Shown: positions 54,686 through 63,613, counted from the stretch's first letter. The stretch is DNA of 64,000 bases from Polyangia bacterium (GCA_030424595.1 JAUHWG010000016.1:165923-229922), one strand, 5' to 3'. Numbers and translations are program-made. The notes: generated from the letters alone by a model not told the origin.

Positions 54686-57061
54686 CTAGAAGCCGAACTC
54701 CGCGAAGACCCGCAGCCCCCGACCGGCGCCGTTCACCGAAGAGCCGTGGTAGCGATAGGCGGCGTTGGTGACGTTCTCAAAGACCATCGAGATCAGCGCC
54801 CGCCGGCCCCAGCGATAGCCGGCGCGGAGGTCGAGGACGGCGAAGCCCGGGGTGCCGCCGATCGGGATCCGGACGTCGGACATGTCCGAGAGGGCGAGGC
54901 GGGTCTGGGCCCGGGCCCAGCGCAGGCCAGCCCCGGAGAAGACGCCGAGCTTGCGCGAGCGCCAGGTGAACTCGGCGGCGCCGTTGAGCGGCGGGACGCG
55001 GGAGAGCGGGAGCCGCGAGGGCGATCCGCCGGCGACCGGGTTTGGACCCTCGCCCCAGGCGTAGGCGATCGTCGTCCGGAGGCCGAACCCCTTGGGCAGG
55101 ATCACCCGGATCACCCCGTCAAAGCCGCGGATCAGCGCCTCGTCCTCGAGGTTGACCAGCTGAAAGACGGTCTGCGACGCGCCGCAGCCGGCGGAGCCCG
55201 GGGGGCAGCTGTCCACCTGCACCGGCGCGCGGGCGACCATGTCGGTGATCCTCGACTGGAAGGCGAAGGCCGCCGCCTCGATCCACGGTGAGGTGATCTT
55301 AAAGCCCGTCTCCAGCGAGAGCGCCCGCTCGGGGTTGAGCTCTGCGTTCTCGAGCTGGAAGCCCGGTCCGGTCTGCTGTCGGCTCGTCAGGTCGTCGAGG
55401 TTGGGCGCCCGAAACCCCTGGTCGACGTTGACCAGCACCCGCAGCCAGTCGCTCAGGCGGACGCCGGCGCCGACCGATCCGACCGGGGTCACCCAGCGCC
55501 GATCGACGCCCGCCGAGGACGACTCCGCGTCGCCCTCCGCCCTCGCCAGCGCCGCCGCCACCCGACCGCCGGCGCGCAGCTCTAGGCGCTCCCACAGCTC
55601 CGCCTGCCCCTCGACGTAGAGCCCGGCGCTCAGGTAGCGCGAGCCGTCGAGGTATTGGCCGCGGCTTTGCGGGCTGGTGATGCCGACGTCGGAGAAGACG
55701 TTCCAGGCCTTGGAGCGGATCGTGTCGAAGTAGAGCTCGCCGCCGTAGCTGGCGCCGACGCGGAGCCAGGGCGCCGGGGCGAAGCGGCGGGTGTGTAGGC
55801 GGCCGCTGCCGCCGACGGTGTAGACATCGTCGCGGCCGTCGTTGCGGGTGCTCGTCGACGGCCGATCATGGTGCCGACGCTCGTGCTGGTTTTGGAACGA
55901 GAGGGTGAAGCGCCCCCGCTCCGCCAGCGCCGACTTGGTCTGGAGATCCGCGGCGGCGTAGACCAGCGTGCGAAACTGTTCGTCGTAGGTCAGGCACTCG
56001 TTCTCCGGGGCGGTCGCGGGCGGACAACGGTCGGTCCGCGGCGCGTCGAACTGGCGATAGTCGTAGTAGCCGAGGGTCAGGCGCAGCTTGTCGCTCTGCT
56101 GCCAGACCAGGCGCCCGTCGGCGGTCAGCTCCTTGAAGCCGGTGCCTAGCTGGGTGACGCCATCGTCGGCGAAGCGGGGCGACATCACCGGATCGCCCGT
56201 CGTCGGCGAGCGGATCGGCCCCGCGGTCTTGAGCTGGCCGACGTCGCGGTAGCCGACCCCGCCGATGAAGCCGAGCTTGCCCTTGTAGCCGAGCTCGATC
56301 TGACCGCGACCGCCGAGCTCGCCGTCGGCGGTGCCGCTGCGGAGGCTGACCTTCGGGCTCACCGTCCAGGCCTTGTCCCCGAGCGCCATCGACGGCTGGA
56401 TCGGCGTCGTCAGGAGGGCGCCGCCCATCGCGTCGGAGCCGTAGCGGGTCGAGGCCGCGCCGCGGACCACCTCGAGGCGCTGGATCGTCCGCGAGTCGAT
56501 CGTGAAGAAGTACTGGTTGGGGCCCTGGCGGAAGGTGCTGTTGTTGAGCCGGATCCCGTCGAACATCATGATCGTCTGCTGACCGGTGAGGCCGCGGACA
56601 TAGGGGGATCCCTGGCTGTGCGCCGTCTGCTGGACGTAGACCCCGGGCTCGTAGCGCAGCGCGTCGGGGGCCGATCGCGGCAGCCGCTCCTCGATGTCGC
56701 GGCGCCGGACGACCGAGGAGGCCCGCTCATCGTTCGTCGAGCGTGCGGCCTGGACGACGATGGTCCGCCGGTTCTCGCCGGCCTCGTCGTCGTCGATCTC
56801 GGGCCCGTCGCCGGTCCCGTCGTCGGCAGGGTTGTCGGGCTCGTCGTCGGTCCCGTCGTCGGTCCCGTCGTCGGTCCCGTCGTCGGCAGGGTTGTCGACC
56901 TGCGCCCCTGGCTCGTCGGCGCCTCGGCGTCCCTCATCGGATGCAGCAGCTCCGCCCCCCTCGCCGCTCGATCCGTCGCCGACCGTCGGCGAAGCGCGGG
57001 CCGGCGACGCGCCGACCAACGACGCCGCCACAGCGGCGACGGTGAGGATCCGGGAGACCAT
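54686..57061 (-). CDS. TonB-dependent outer membrane receptor
   Basis: 791 aa. Signal peptide (to about residue 23), an acidic low-complexity spacer with DDGT repeats (12-bp DNA units, about 56820-56895), then a TonB-box-like RRTIVVQAARS near residue 93. Plug domain: RRRDIEERLPRSAPDALRYE, SPYVRGLTGQQTIMMFDGI and RLEVVRGAASTRYGSDAMGG. The beta-barrel ends with aromatic-terminated RGLRVFAEFGF, the outer-membrane signature. Substrate unknown; the downstream PstS-like protein suggests an anionic ligand, but siderophore or cobalamin transport is possible. First gene of the operon; TGACATTCT lies upstream of the ATG but does not match the local -10 rule. Confidence 0.93.
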   Translation of the reverse strand: MVSRILTVAAVAASLVGASPARASPTVGDGSSGEGGGAAASDEGRRGADEPGAQVDNPADDGTDDGTDDGTDDEPDNPADDGTGDGPEIDDDEAGENRRTIVVQAARSTNDERASSVVRRRDIEERLPRSAPDALRYEPGVYVQQTAHSQGSPYVRGLTGQQTIMMFDGIRLNNSTFRQGPNQYFFTIDSRTIQRLEVVRGAASTRYGSDAMGGALLTTPIQPSMALGDKAWTVSPKVSLRSGTADGELGGRGQIELGYKGKLGFIGGVGYRDVGQLKTAGPIRSPTTGDPVMSPRFADDGVTQLGTGFKELTADGRLVWQQSDKLRLTLGYYDYRQFDAPRTDRCPPATAPENECLTYDEQFRTLVYAAADLQTKSALAERGRFTLSFQNQHERRHHDRPSTSTRNDGRDDVYTVGGSGRLHTRRFAPAPWLRVGASYGGELYFDTIRSKAWNVFSDVGITSPQSRGQYLDGSRYLSAGLYVEGQAELWERLELRAGGRVAAALARAEGDAESSSAGVDRRWVTPVGSVGAGVRLSDWLRVLVNVDQGFRAPNLDDLTSRQQTGPGFQLENAELNPERALSLETGFKITSPWIEAAAFAFQSRITDMVARAPVQVDSCPPGSAGCGASQTVFQLVNLEDEALIRGFDGVIRVILPKGFGLRTTIAYAWGEGPNPVAGGSPSRLPLSRVPPLNGAAEFTWRSRKLGVFSGAGLRWARAQTRLALSDMSDVRIPIGGTPGFAVLDLRAGYRWGRRALISMVFENVTNAAYRYHGSSVNGAGRGLRVFAEFGF

Positions 57062-57174
57062 GGGGAGGGGGAGAATGTCACGGTCGGACCCTGATCCCAG
57101 CGCCGATCACCCCGCTGCGACGGCGGTGAGCGGGAGCGGACCGCGGCACAGGGGGAACCCCTTATCATCCGCGC

Positions 57175-57215
57175 GGGGGGGCAGGGGAGTTCCCCCTAGC
57201 CTCCCCTGTCCCCCC
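57175..57215. terminator. G/C hairpin between hemF and the TonB operon
   Basis: Arms at 57175-57189 (seven-G run then CAGGGGAG, plus strand) and 57201-57215 pair with one G-T wobble around an 11-nt loop. It lies about 50 bp after the hemF stop, in position to end its transcript; no T-tract. A further GGGGGCCCCC palindrome follows at 57218-57227. Confidence 0.4.
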
Positions 57216-57264
57216 CAGGGGGCCCCCGCTGCGCGCAGTCGAGCTTACTCCTCGCCGGTCCGCG

Positions 57265-58215
57265 TCAGCGCTCAGAGCCCGCGATCGGGCCGGGCGGCGG
57301 CGGCTCGCGGAGCACCTCCAGGAGCTGCGCCTCGGGGGTCCCCGCGTCGGGCTCTTCGCAGTAGCCCCATTGGACATGTGGCGGCAAGGACATGAGGATC
57401 GACTCGGTCCGACCGCCGGTCTTGATCCCGAAGATCGTCCCCCGATCAAAGAGGAGGTTGAACTCGACGTAGCGGCCGCGGCGGAGCTCCTGCCAGCGCC
57501 GCTGCTCCGCGGTCCAGGGGGTCGCGATCCGGCGGTCGACGATCGGCAGGTAGCCCTCGAGGAAAGCGTCGCCGCCGGCCTTCAGGAACTCCAGGAGCTG
57601 GAGGTCATGCCCGTCGATCGCGGGGTCGACGTTGACGTAGTCGAAGAAGATCCCGCCGACCCCGCGCCGCTCGCCGCGGTGCTTGAGGAAGAAGTAGCGG
57701 TCGCACCAGTCGCGCCAGGCCGGGTAGTCCGCGATCCCGGGGAACGCCTCGCAGTAGCGCTGCCAGGCCCGGTGGAAGCACTCCTTGTCCTCAGCGTGGA
57801 AGTAGTAGGGCGTCAGGTCTCCGCCGCCGCCGACCCAGCGGCGGTCGCCGTGCTCGATGTAGCGGAAGTTGGCGTGGGTCGTCGGCAGGTGCGGGTTGGT
57901 CGGGTGGAAGACGAGCGAGACGCCGGTGGCGAAGAAGCTGCTGCCCGAGCCGTGGAGCTGGGCGGCGAAGTCCGGGCTGAGCTCGCCGTAGACGGCCGAG
58001 ACGTTGACGCCGGCCTTCTCAAAGACATCGCCGCGGAGAACCCGGCTCTCGCCGCCGCCGCCCGCCTCGCGGACCCAGGGGTCGTGGACGAAGGTCGCGC
58101 CCTCGCCGTGCTCGCGCTCGATCGCCTCGATAGCCTCGCAGATCCTGTCCTGGATCCCGCTCACGGTCGCCTGCGCCCGGGCCTGGATCGCTGTCAGCTC
58201 GCCGTTTCCATGCAT
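57265..58215 (-). CDS. hemF: Coproporphyrinogen III oxidase, oxygen-dependent
   Basis: Converts coproporphyrinogen III to protoporphyrinogen IX using O2. 316 aa, normal length. Family motifs: GVSLVFHPTNPHLPTTHANF, GGGGDLTPYYFHAEDKE (metal-binding His), CDRYFFLKHRGERRGVGGIF, and the C-terminal GRYVEFNLLFDRGTIFGIKT with ILMSLPPHVQW. ATG 58215 lies 6 nt after TATTCT and matches the family N-terminus; longer in-frame starts add an Arg-rich shadow of the divergent gene. Indicates an aerobic heme pathway; the di-heme-motif lipoprotein nearby would use heme. Confidence 0.96.
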   Translation of the reverse strand: MHGNGELTAIQARAQATVSGIQDRICEAIEAIEREHGEGATFVHDPWVREAGGGGESRVLRGDVFEKAGVNVSAVYGELSPDFAAQLHGSGSSFFATGVSLVFHPTNPHLPTTHANFRYIEHGDRRWVGGGGDLTPYYFHAEDKECFHRAWQRYCEAFPGIADYPAWRDWCDRYFFLKHRGERRGVGGIFFDYVNVDPAIDGHDLQLLEFLKAGGDAFLEGYLPIVDRRIATPWTAEQRRWQELRRGRYVEFNLLFDRGTIFGIKTGGRTESILMSLPPHVQWGYCEEPDAGTPEAQLLEVLREPPPPGPIAGSER

Positions 58216-58221
58216 CGCCGG

Positions 58222-58227
58222 AGAATA
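58222..58227 (-). promoter_or_regulatory. -10 hexamer TATTCT
   Basis: TATTCT 6 nt before the hemF ATG. Confidence 0.55.
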
Positions 58228-58320
58228 CGCCAGGCGGTGGCCGCTCCGCCGCGGGTTTTGCCACGCCCGCGGCGGACCGCGGATGAGAAGTCTCCTCGAC
58301 CCCGCGTCGCCGCGGGCTGC

Positions 58321-58326
58321 TACGCT
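58321..58326 (+). promoter_or_regulatory. -10 hexamer TACGCT
   Basis: CTGCTACGCT ends 7 nt before GTG 58334. Confidence 0.5.
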
Positions 58327-58333
58327 CAGCGCC

Positions 58334-58744
58334 GTGCTCTCCGGACCCGCCATCACCGTCGAGCGGCTCAGCGACGCCGTCGCCGGCCTCGCCGGTCTCG
58401 TCGGCTTCTCGCTGATCCCGATGTTCGGCGCCTGGCTCCGCCTCCTCCTCCGCTTCCTCGAGAGCGAGGGGCTCGGCCTCGGCCGCCGCCGCCGCTTCGC
58501 CGGCTGGACCCTGCTGCGGGCGATCCTCCTCAGCGTCGTCGTCACCTTCTTGGCGATCAACTGGCAGCGCGCCGCCGCCGAGCTGCGCGAGGTCCGGGTC
58601 GAGGCGCCCGTGGTCGGACCGACGCTCGCGGGGCTGGCGATCGGCGTCGCCTTCTGGGCCGTCTACGCCCTCGGCCTCCGCCTCATCCGCTCGGACTGGC
58701 GCCGCGCTCGGACCCAGCGTCGGCTCGGCGGTCTCCTCCGCTGA
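58334..58744 (+). CDS. Small membrane protein of unknown function
   Basis: 136 aa from GTG with three hydrophobic segments: LVGFSLIPMFGAWLRLLLRF (about 23-42), LLRAILLSVVVTFLAI (about 63-78) and LAIGVAFWAVYALGLRLI (about 104-121). Basic loops suggest a cytoplasmic C-terminus. No family recognised. Divergent from hemF, with the two starts 119 bp apart. It converges on the di-CxxCH lipoprotein gene, separated by a short GAGGGCCGCAA repeat. Confidence 0.65.
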   Translation: MLSGPAITVERLSDAVAGLAGLVGFSLIPMFGAWLRLLLRFLESEGLGLGRRRRFAGWTLLRAILLSVVVTFLAINWQRAAAELREVRVEAPVVGPTLAGLAIGVAFWAVYALGLRLIRSDWRRARTQRRLGGLLR

Positions 58745-58790
58745 GCCCGGAGAGCGGGTCGAGGGCCGCAAGAGGGCCGCAAGAGGGCCG

Positions 58791-59900
58791 CTACTGGCAC
58801 TTCGACTCGCGCTCGATCCAGTAGCGGAGATCGACATAGGCCGGGTCCTCTGGGGAGCCGAACTTGTCGTGCCCGCCGTGGACCACCCCGCCCGCGTCCT
58901 CCGCGAGGGGCTTGAGCAGGAGGAGGCTCTCGCTCGGCGCCGCGAGGTCGACATAGCCGGCCTTGACGACGTTGCGCATCGTCGCGAGGGAGCCGAGCTC
59001 ACAGCCGCCGACCTCGATCCACTTCGGCGCCTCCTCGGGCTTCGGCTTGCTCGTGAAGTGACAGGGGTAGCAGCGATCGCGCCAGGCGTAGACCTTGTTG
59101 CGGAAGACCGCCTCCAAGGTCAGCTCGTCGCAGTCCCCGGGATCCTCGAACTCCAGCGGCGGCTCCTCGGCGCCGCAGGGGGCGGGTCCCTCCTCGCCCT
59201 CGCCGCAGGGATCGTCGAGCTCGCCGCAGCTGTCGCAGGCGGCCGCCGCCTCGATCCACGCGAGGAAGCCGGCGTGCTCCTCCGCGATCAGCTCCTCGGT
59301 GACCAGCCCCTCCGGGGTCGCCCTGCCGATCCAGTCGAGGATCACGCTCTCGCTCGGCGCCGAGAGGTCGACCAGGCCGCGCTCGGTCATGCAGCCCAGG
59401 GTCGCGCAGGGGGTCTCGCGGACGAAGCTCGACAGGTCGATCCCCGCGAGGTGGCACTGGTTGCAGCTCTTCGGGCGCTCGGTCGCGAGGAGAGGCTCGA
59501 TCCGCTTGGTGTAGAGCGCGTCGACGTCGGCGGGGTCGCAGAGCTCACCGGTCTCACCGGTCGAGGTCGACTCGCCCGCGCTCGTGGTCGTCGGACCGCT
59601 CGCGTCCGAGCCAAACTCGCCGCTCGTCGAGCTCGCGGTGGCGGTGGCCTCCCCGCCTGTCGGGTCTGCCCCGCTCGGCCCCGCCCCGGGGCTGCAGGCC
59701 AGACCTGTGACCGCCGTGACGCCGATGCCGACGCTGACGACGACCCTGACGGCGACCCTGGAGAACGTTCCGGAGAACGTTCCGGAGAACGTCCCGGAGA
59801 ACGTTCCGGAGAACGTCCCGGAGAACGCGCCCAAGAGGCTCCCTCGGGGGGGCTCGCGGAGCCCAACGAAAGGACGTCGCACCATGATCGAGACCATCAT
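58791..59900 (-). CDS. Lipoprotein with two CxxCH heme-binding motifs
   Basis: 369 aa from ATG 59900 (GTG 59912 and ATG 59885 are alternatives; no clear Shine-Dalgarno). The hydrophobic signal VVVSVGIGVTAVTGLAC is preceded by an unusually long N-region containing five GTFS repeats. After the lipid Cys comes a Thr/Ser/Gly linker, then two half-domains, each with a c-type heme motif, CNQCH and CYPCH, and each with a VDLSAPSES or VDLAAPSES segment, so the domain appears internally duplicated. It probably holds two hemes on the periplasmic or outer membrane side and works in electron transfer; partner unknown. Confidence 0.75.
   Translation of the reverse strand: MMVSIMVRRPFVGLREPPRGSLLGAFSGTFSGTFSGTFSGTFSGTFSRVAVRVVVSVGIGVTAVTGLACSPGAGPSGADPTGGEATATASSTSGEFGSDASGPTTTSAGESTSTGETGELCDPADVDALYTKRIEPLLATERPKSCNQCHLAGIDLSSFVRETPCATLGCMTERGLVDLSAPSESVILDWIGRATPEGLVTEELIAEEHAGFLAWIEAAAACDSCGELDDPCGEGEEGPAPCGAEEPPLEFEDPGDCDELTLEAVFRNKVYAWRDRCYPCHFTSKPKPEEAPKWIEVGGCELGSLATMRNVVKAGYVDLAAPSESLLLLKPLAEDAGGVVHGGHDKFGSPEDPAYVDLRYWIERESKCQ
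59761..59828 (-). repeat. 12-bp repeats encoding GTFS before the signal peptide
   Basis: Five and a half copies of GAGAACGTTCCG / GAGAACGTCCCG (plus strand). Each ACGTT version contains the palindrome AACGTT. In frame with the lipoprotein gene but ahead of its hydrophobic signal core. Confidence 0.88.
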
Positions 59901-60315
59901 CGCACCGAGCACCGCCGGCCCGGTGCGCCTCGAAGACCCTACGCCCCTGCTCCTCCGTCGGATCGGCCTCGCGGAGGACGCGGCCGCGCAGGCGCCGAGC
60001 TCTAGCCCCGTGGTTTCGCGCCGAGCGCGCTACCGCGCGGATCGAGACCTCGACGCGCGGACGCTCAGACGAGCCGGGTGACCCCAGGCGGGGACGCTCC
60101 ACGCCCTTTTGTCGTGGACCCGAGGGATCCCGCGTGATACACGGGTTCGTGGTCGGCTGAGCCGAGGTCGCTGGTTTGTCCAGCACCGGCGGAGCCGAAG
60201 TGTCGATGTGAACCCTTTCCCTGGTGCAGACCAGCGAGAGGCCGCCTGAGACCCCCTCGCTAGGGGATCTCGCCGGGCCGAGCAGAGAACCGCTGACTTC
60301 GCCGCAGGAAATTTC
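59901..60315. other. Intergenic region, no gene seen
   Basis: About 415 bp between divergent genes. A TAGGGT hexamer on the minus strand (around 59937) could be the -10 of the lipoprotein gene with a leader of about 35 nt, and AGGA before the GTG at 60316 is a weak ribosome-binding site for the helicase. No tRNA, hairpin terminator or credible small ORF was found. Confidence 0.5.
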
Positions 60316-63300
60316 GTGTCCAATCTCGAGGCTTTTCTCCCCCTCTTGGAGCCTGAAGCGCTCTCGCACCTGACCTCTCCGAAGGCCTACGCCGCCGGCA
60401 CCGAGCTCTTTGAGCGGGGCAAGGTGTCCGACCTGGTCTTCGACGGAGAGGTCCTGCGGGGCAAGGTGCTCGGCTCCCAGCCGGTCCCGCACACGGCGAC
60501 GCTGAAGCACGGGAAGGGCGAAGTCCCGCTTCTCGCGCGCTGCACCTGCCCGACCTTCACTGACGGCTGGGAGAAGGTCTGCCACCACTCGGTCGCGCTC
60601 GGCCTGACCTTCCGCCGCGACTATCTCGCGGGCGGCGAGATCACGATGGCCCACAACCCGTGGGTCGAGGACGTGATCGCCGACCCGCAGAGCCGCCGCC
60701 GCTACCAGATCGACTACCGCAGGGGGCGCTGGCACGTGAACGTCTTCCGCGGCGGGGCGAGTGCGGTCGACCGGACAAACTCGCGCAGGAGCAAGAGCCA
60801 GGGGCTCGCGCCTGGCGACCAGATGATCCAGAACTACATCGACTGGGAGACCGACGAGGCCGAGGACGGGACCCACATCCTCGACGACGTCGCCCTCGCG
60901 GGGATGCTCTACTTCGCCCGCAACGCGTCCGTCAGCCTCAAGGGGGTCGGCCGCCTGCGCTTCGTCGGCGAGCCCCTGGCCCTGCGGGTCCGCGCCGAGC
61001 CGCGCAAGGGCTCGGCGACGATCGACCTCCACGCGTTCTTGGAGGAGCCGATCCGCGGCCGCACCTTCGAGGTCGAGGAGGGCCGCGTGATCGCCGGGGC
61101 GCCGACGTGGTTCCTCGTCCTCACCACCGGCGAGCTCTTCCTGATCCCGGACACCCCGCCGTGGGTGCTCGCCGCGGTCGCCCGCCAGCCCAAGATCGTC
61201 ATGGACAGCCGGGTCAGCGCCGATCAGATGGACACCCTCTCGGATCAGCTGATGACCGTCGGCATCCCGCGCAAGGACCTCTTCGCGCTGGCCTCCGACT
61301 CCCGCGAGATCGACGTGATCATCGCCACGATCGAGGGCGACGCCACCCGGATCAAGGTCCGCCTCGCCGCCCGCTACCAAGACGTCACGATCGAGATCCA
61401 GGGCACCGACCCGGAGTCGCCCCGCTACGCCGCCCACCTCGACGGCGGTCAGTCGGTCTCCTTCTACCGCGACCTCGCCGCAGAGGCCGAGGCTCGCCAG
61501 GTCCTGACCAACCTCGGCCTGCGCGACGTCGAGGGCGACGACGGCTTCATCGCCAACGGCGACGCCGCGGTCGAGTTTATGATCGTCGGCATCCCCCTCC
61601 TCCCCGAGGCCTGGGACAAGCGGGTCCCGGCGCTGCCGAAGATCCGCTCGAACTCGCCGTCGCCGAAGGTCTCGGTGTCGAACCGCGAGGGCTCGGTGCT
61701 CGACATCGAGGCGGTCGTCGAGATCGACGGCGAGGACGGGCTCATCTCCTTCCGCGACCTCCTCCGCTGGCTCCACGACGGTCGCCGCTGGGTCACCCTC
61801 GCCGACGGCTCGGTCGCCAAGCTCGACCCGAAGATCCTGGAGCCTATCGCCGAGGCCGCCGACGCGATCGACTTCGACAAGGTCGGCCACGCGGAGCTCT
61901 CCACCCTCGAGCTCGGCACGCTCTCGCGCCTCCTGACCGCGGTCCCCACCGCCGCGGTCGCCAAGGAGGTCAAGCAGCTGATGTCGAACATGACCGGCAA
62001 GAAGTCGTCGAGGGCGCCGCGCAAGGCGAAGGCGCTCACCGCCAAGCTCCGCGACTACCAGCGCTCTGGTTTTGCCTGGATGTGGCAGCTCCACAAGAAC
62101 CGGATGACCGGCATCCTCGCCGACGACATGGGCCTCGGAAAGACGGTCCAGGCGATCGCCCTCCTGACCAAGGCCAAAGAGGAGGAGGGCCCAGCCCCGA
62201 CCCTGATCGTCTGCCCGACCTCGGTCGTCTCGGTGTGGAAGCAGGAGGTCGCCAAGTGGGCGCCGAGCCTGTCGATCCTGATGTGGTACGGCCCCGACCG
62301 CGCGGAGAACCGCCGCCTCCTCAAGAAGCGGGACATCACGGTCACCTCCTACGCGCTCCTGCGCCGGGACATCGACGAGCTGTCGAAGATCCCCTTCCGC
62401 TACGTGATCCTCGACGAGGCCCAGTACATCAAGAACTGGACCACCTCGACCGCCAAGTCGGCGCGGATGCTCAAGGCGGAGCATCGCCTCGCCCTCTCCG
62501 GCACGCCGGTCGAGAACCACCTCGCGGATCTCTGGGCGATCTTCGACTTCCTCGCCCCGGGCTTCCTGGGCAAACTCAGCGAGTTCCAAAAGACCTTCGT
62601 CCGGCCGATCGAGGACGGCGACCGCGGCGCCCTGGAGGCGCTGCGGGCCCGAATTCGCCCCTTCATCATGCGCCGGCGCAAGGAGGACGTGGCCAAGGAG
62701 CTGCCGCCGAAGACCGAGCAGACGCTCTTCGTCAACATGGGCCGGACCCAGCTCGGCCTCTACAACCGGATCCTCAAGGCCGCCCGCTCCGAGATCATGG
62801 GCAGGATCGACGAGGTCGGCCTCGAGAAGTCGCAGATGACGATCCTCGCGGCGCTCACCCGCCTGCGCCAGATCTGCTGCGATCCGAAGCTGCTCGGCCT
62901 GCCGGACATGGCGACCCTGCCGGGCTCGGCCAAGCTCGACGCCTTCAAGGAGCTGATCGCCGACGCGATCGGCTCCGGCTCCAAGGTGCTGGTCTTCTCC
63001 CAGTTCGTCGAGATGCAGAAGATCATCGGCGCGGCGCTGGAGGAGATGAAGATCGAGTACCTCTGGCTCCACGGCGGGACCAAGAACCGCGAGGAGCTGG
63101 TCAAGACCTTCCAGACCAAGTACGGGCCGCCGGTCTTCCTGATCTCGCTGAAGGCGGGCGGCAGCGGCCTCACCCTCACCGAGGCCGACACGGTCATCCA
63201 CTACGATCCCTGGTGGAACCCGGCGGTCGAGGACCAGGCGACCGACCGCGCCCACCGTATCGGTCAGGAGAAGCCGGTGAACGTGTACCGGCTCGTCTGC

Positions 63301-63453
63301 GAGGACACGGTCGAGCAGAAGATGGTCGAGCTCGGGATGCGCAAGCGGGAGGTCGCTGAGAGCGCGCTCGGGCGCGATACGACCGGCGGGAAGAAGCTGA
63401 CGATGGACGATGTCGAGGCGCTGCTGAAGTCGCCGACGCTGGCGTCTGACTGA
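60316..63453 (+). CDS. SNF2/RapA-family helicase with N-terminal SWIM zinc finger
   Basis: 1045 aa. SWIM finger about residues 75-96: CTCPTFTDGWEKVCHH (CxCx(n)CxH). A long central region (100-560) has no catalytic motif. SNF2 ATPase from about 575: LRDYQRSGFAWMWQL, Walker A DDMGLGKTVQ near 600, DEAQ-type motif II (VILDEAQYIKN) near 698, ALSGTPVENHLADLW, then helicase C-terminal KVLVFSQFVEMQ, SLKAGGSGLTLTEAD, DPWWNPAVEDQATDRAHRIG. Likely an ATP-dependent DNA translocase that remodels protein-DNA complexes; bacterial role uncertain. GTG start with AGGA about six nt upstream. Divergent from the di-CxxCH lipoprotein gene. Confidence 0.93.
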   Translation: MSNLEAFLPLLEPEALSHLTSPKAYAAGTELFERGKVSDLVFDGEVLRGKVLGSQPVPHTATLKHGKGEVPLLARCTCPTFTDGWEKVCHHSVALGLTFRRDYLAGGEITMAHNPWVEDVIADPQSRRRYQIDYRRGRWHVNVFRGGASAVDRTNSRRSKSQGLAPGDQMIQNYIDWETDEAEDGTHILDDVALAGMLYFARNASVSLKGVGRLRFVGEPLALRVRAEPRKGSATIDLHAFLEEPIRGRTFEVEEGRVIAGAPTWFLVLTTGELFLIPDTPPWVLAAVARQPKIVMDSRVSADQMDTLSDQLMTVGIPRKDLFALASDSREIDVIIATIEGDATRIKVRLAARYQDVTIEIQGTDPESPRYAAHLDGGQSVSFYRDLAAEAEARQVLTNLGLRDVEGDDGFIANGDAAVEFMIVGIPLLPEAWDKRVPALPKIRSNSPSPKVSVSNREGSVLDIEAVVEIDGEDGLISFRDLLRWLHDGRRWVTLADGSVAKLDPKILEPIAEAADAIDFDKVGHAELSTLELGTLSRLLTAVPTAAVAKEVKQLMSNMTGKKSSRAPRKAKALTAKLRDYQRSGFAWMWQLHKNRMTGILADDMGLGKTVQAIALLTKAKEEEGPAPTLIVCPTSVVSVWKQEVAKWAPSLSILMWYGPDRAENRRLLKKRDITVTSYALLRRDIDELSKIPFRYVILDEAQYIKNWTTSTAKSARMLKAEHRLALSGTPVENHLADLWAIFDFLAPGFLGKLSEFQKTFVRPIEDGDRGALEALRARIRPFIMRRRKEDVAKELPPKTEQTLFVNMGRTQLGLYNRILKAARSEIMGRIDEVGLEKSQMTILAALTRLRQICCDPKLLGLPDMATLPGSAKLDAFKELIADAIGSGSKVLVFSQFVEMQKIIGAALEEMKIEYLWLHGGTKNREELVKTFQTKYGPPVFLISLKAGGSGLTLTEADTVIHYDPWWNPAVEDQATDRAHRIGQEKPVNVYRLVCEDTVEQKMVELGMRKREVAESALGRDTTGGKKLTMDDVEALLKSPTLASD

Positions 63454-63502
63454 GCGGGGCCCTCTTCAGGGGTCGGCTGGTCGCAGCTCGGGCAGCTCGG
63501 GT

Positions 63503-63613
63503 TGCGGTCGGCTCTCCGTGGGTGAAGGCTCACCTCGGGCTTTGCGAGGGCGGTGCTGGTGATGCGGTCGGCCTTCCGTGGGTGAAGGCTCACCTCGGGC
63601 TTTGCGAGGGCGG
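63503..63613. repeat. 51-bp direct repeat, two copies 60 bp apart
   Basis: Copies at 63503-63553 and 63563-63613 differ at two adjacent bases; each contains GGGTGAAGGCTCACCTCGGG and TTTGCGAGGGCGG. Within each, GGTGAAGGCTCACC is a short inverted repeat that could form a hairpin downstream of the helicase gene. Confidence 0.92.

Noticed and set aside
59554..63255. 1233-codon open frame on the minus strand opposite the SNF2 gene
   Set aside because: Composition is Asp/Val/Glu/Gly/Leu/Arg-rich without domains; it mirrors codon bias of the real gene, whose motifs are unambiguous.
60660..63359. 899-codon frame on the plus strand in another phase of the SNF2 gene
   Set aside because: Arg/Gly/Pro/Asp/His-rich frame-shifted translation of the helicase gene.
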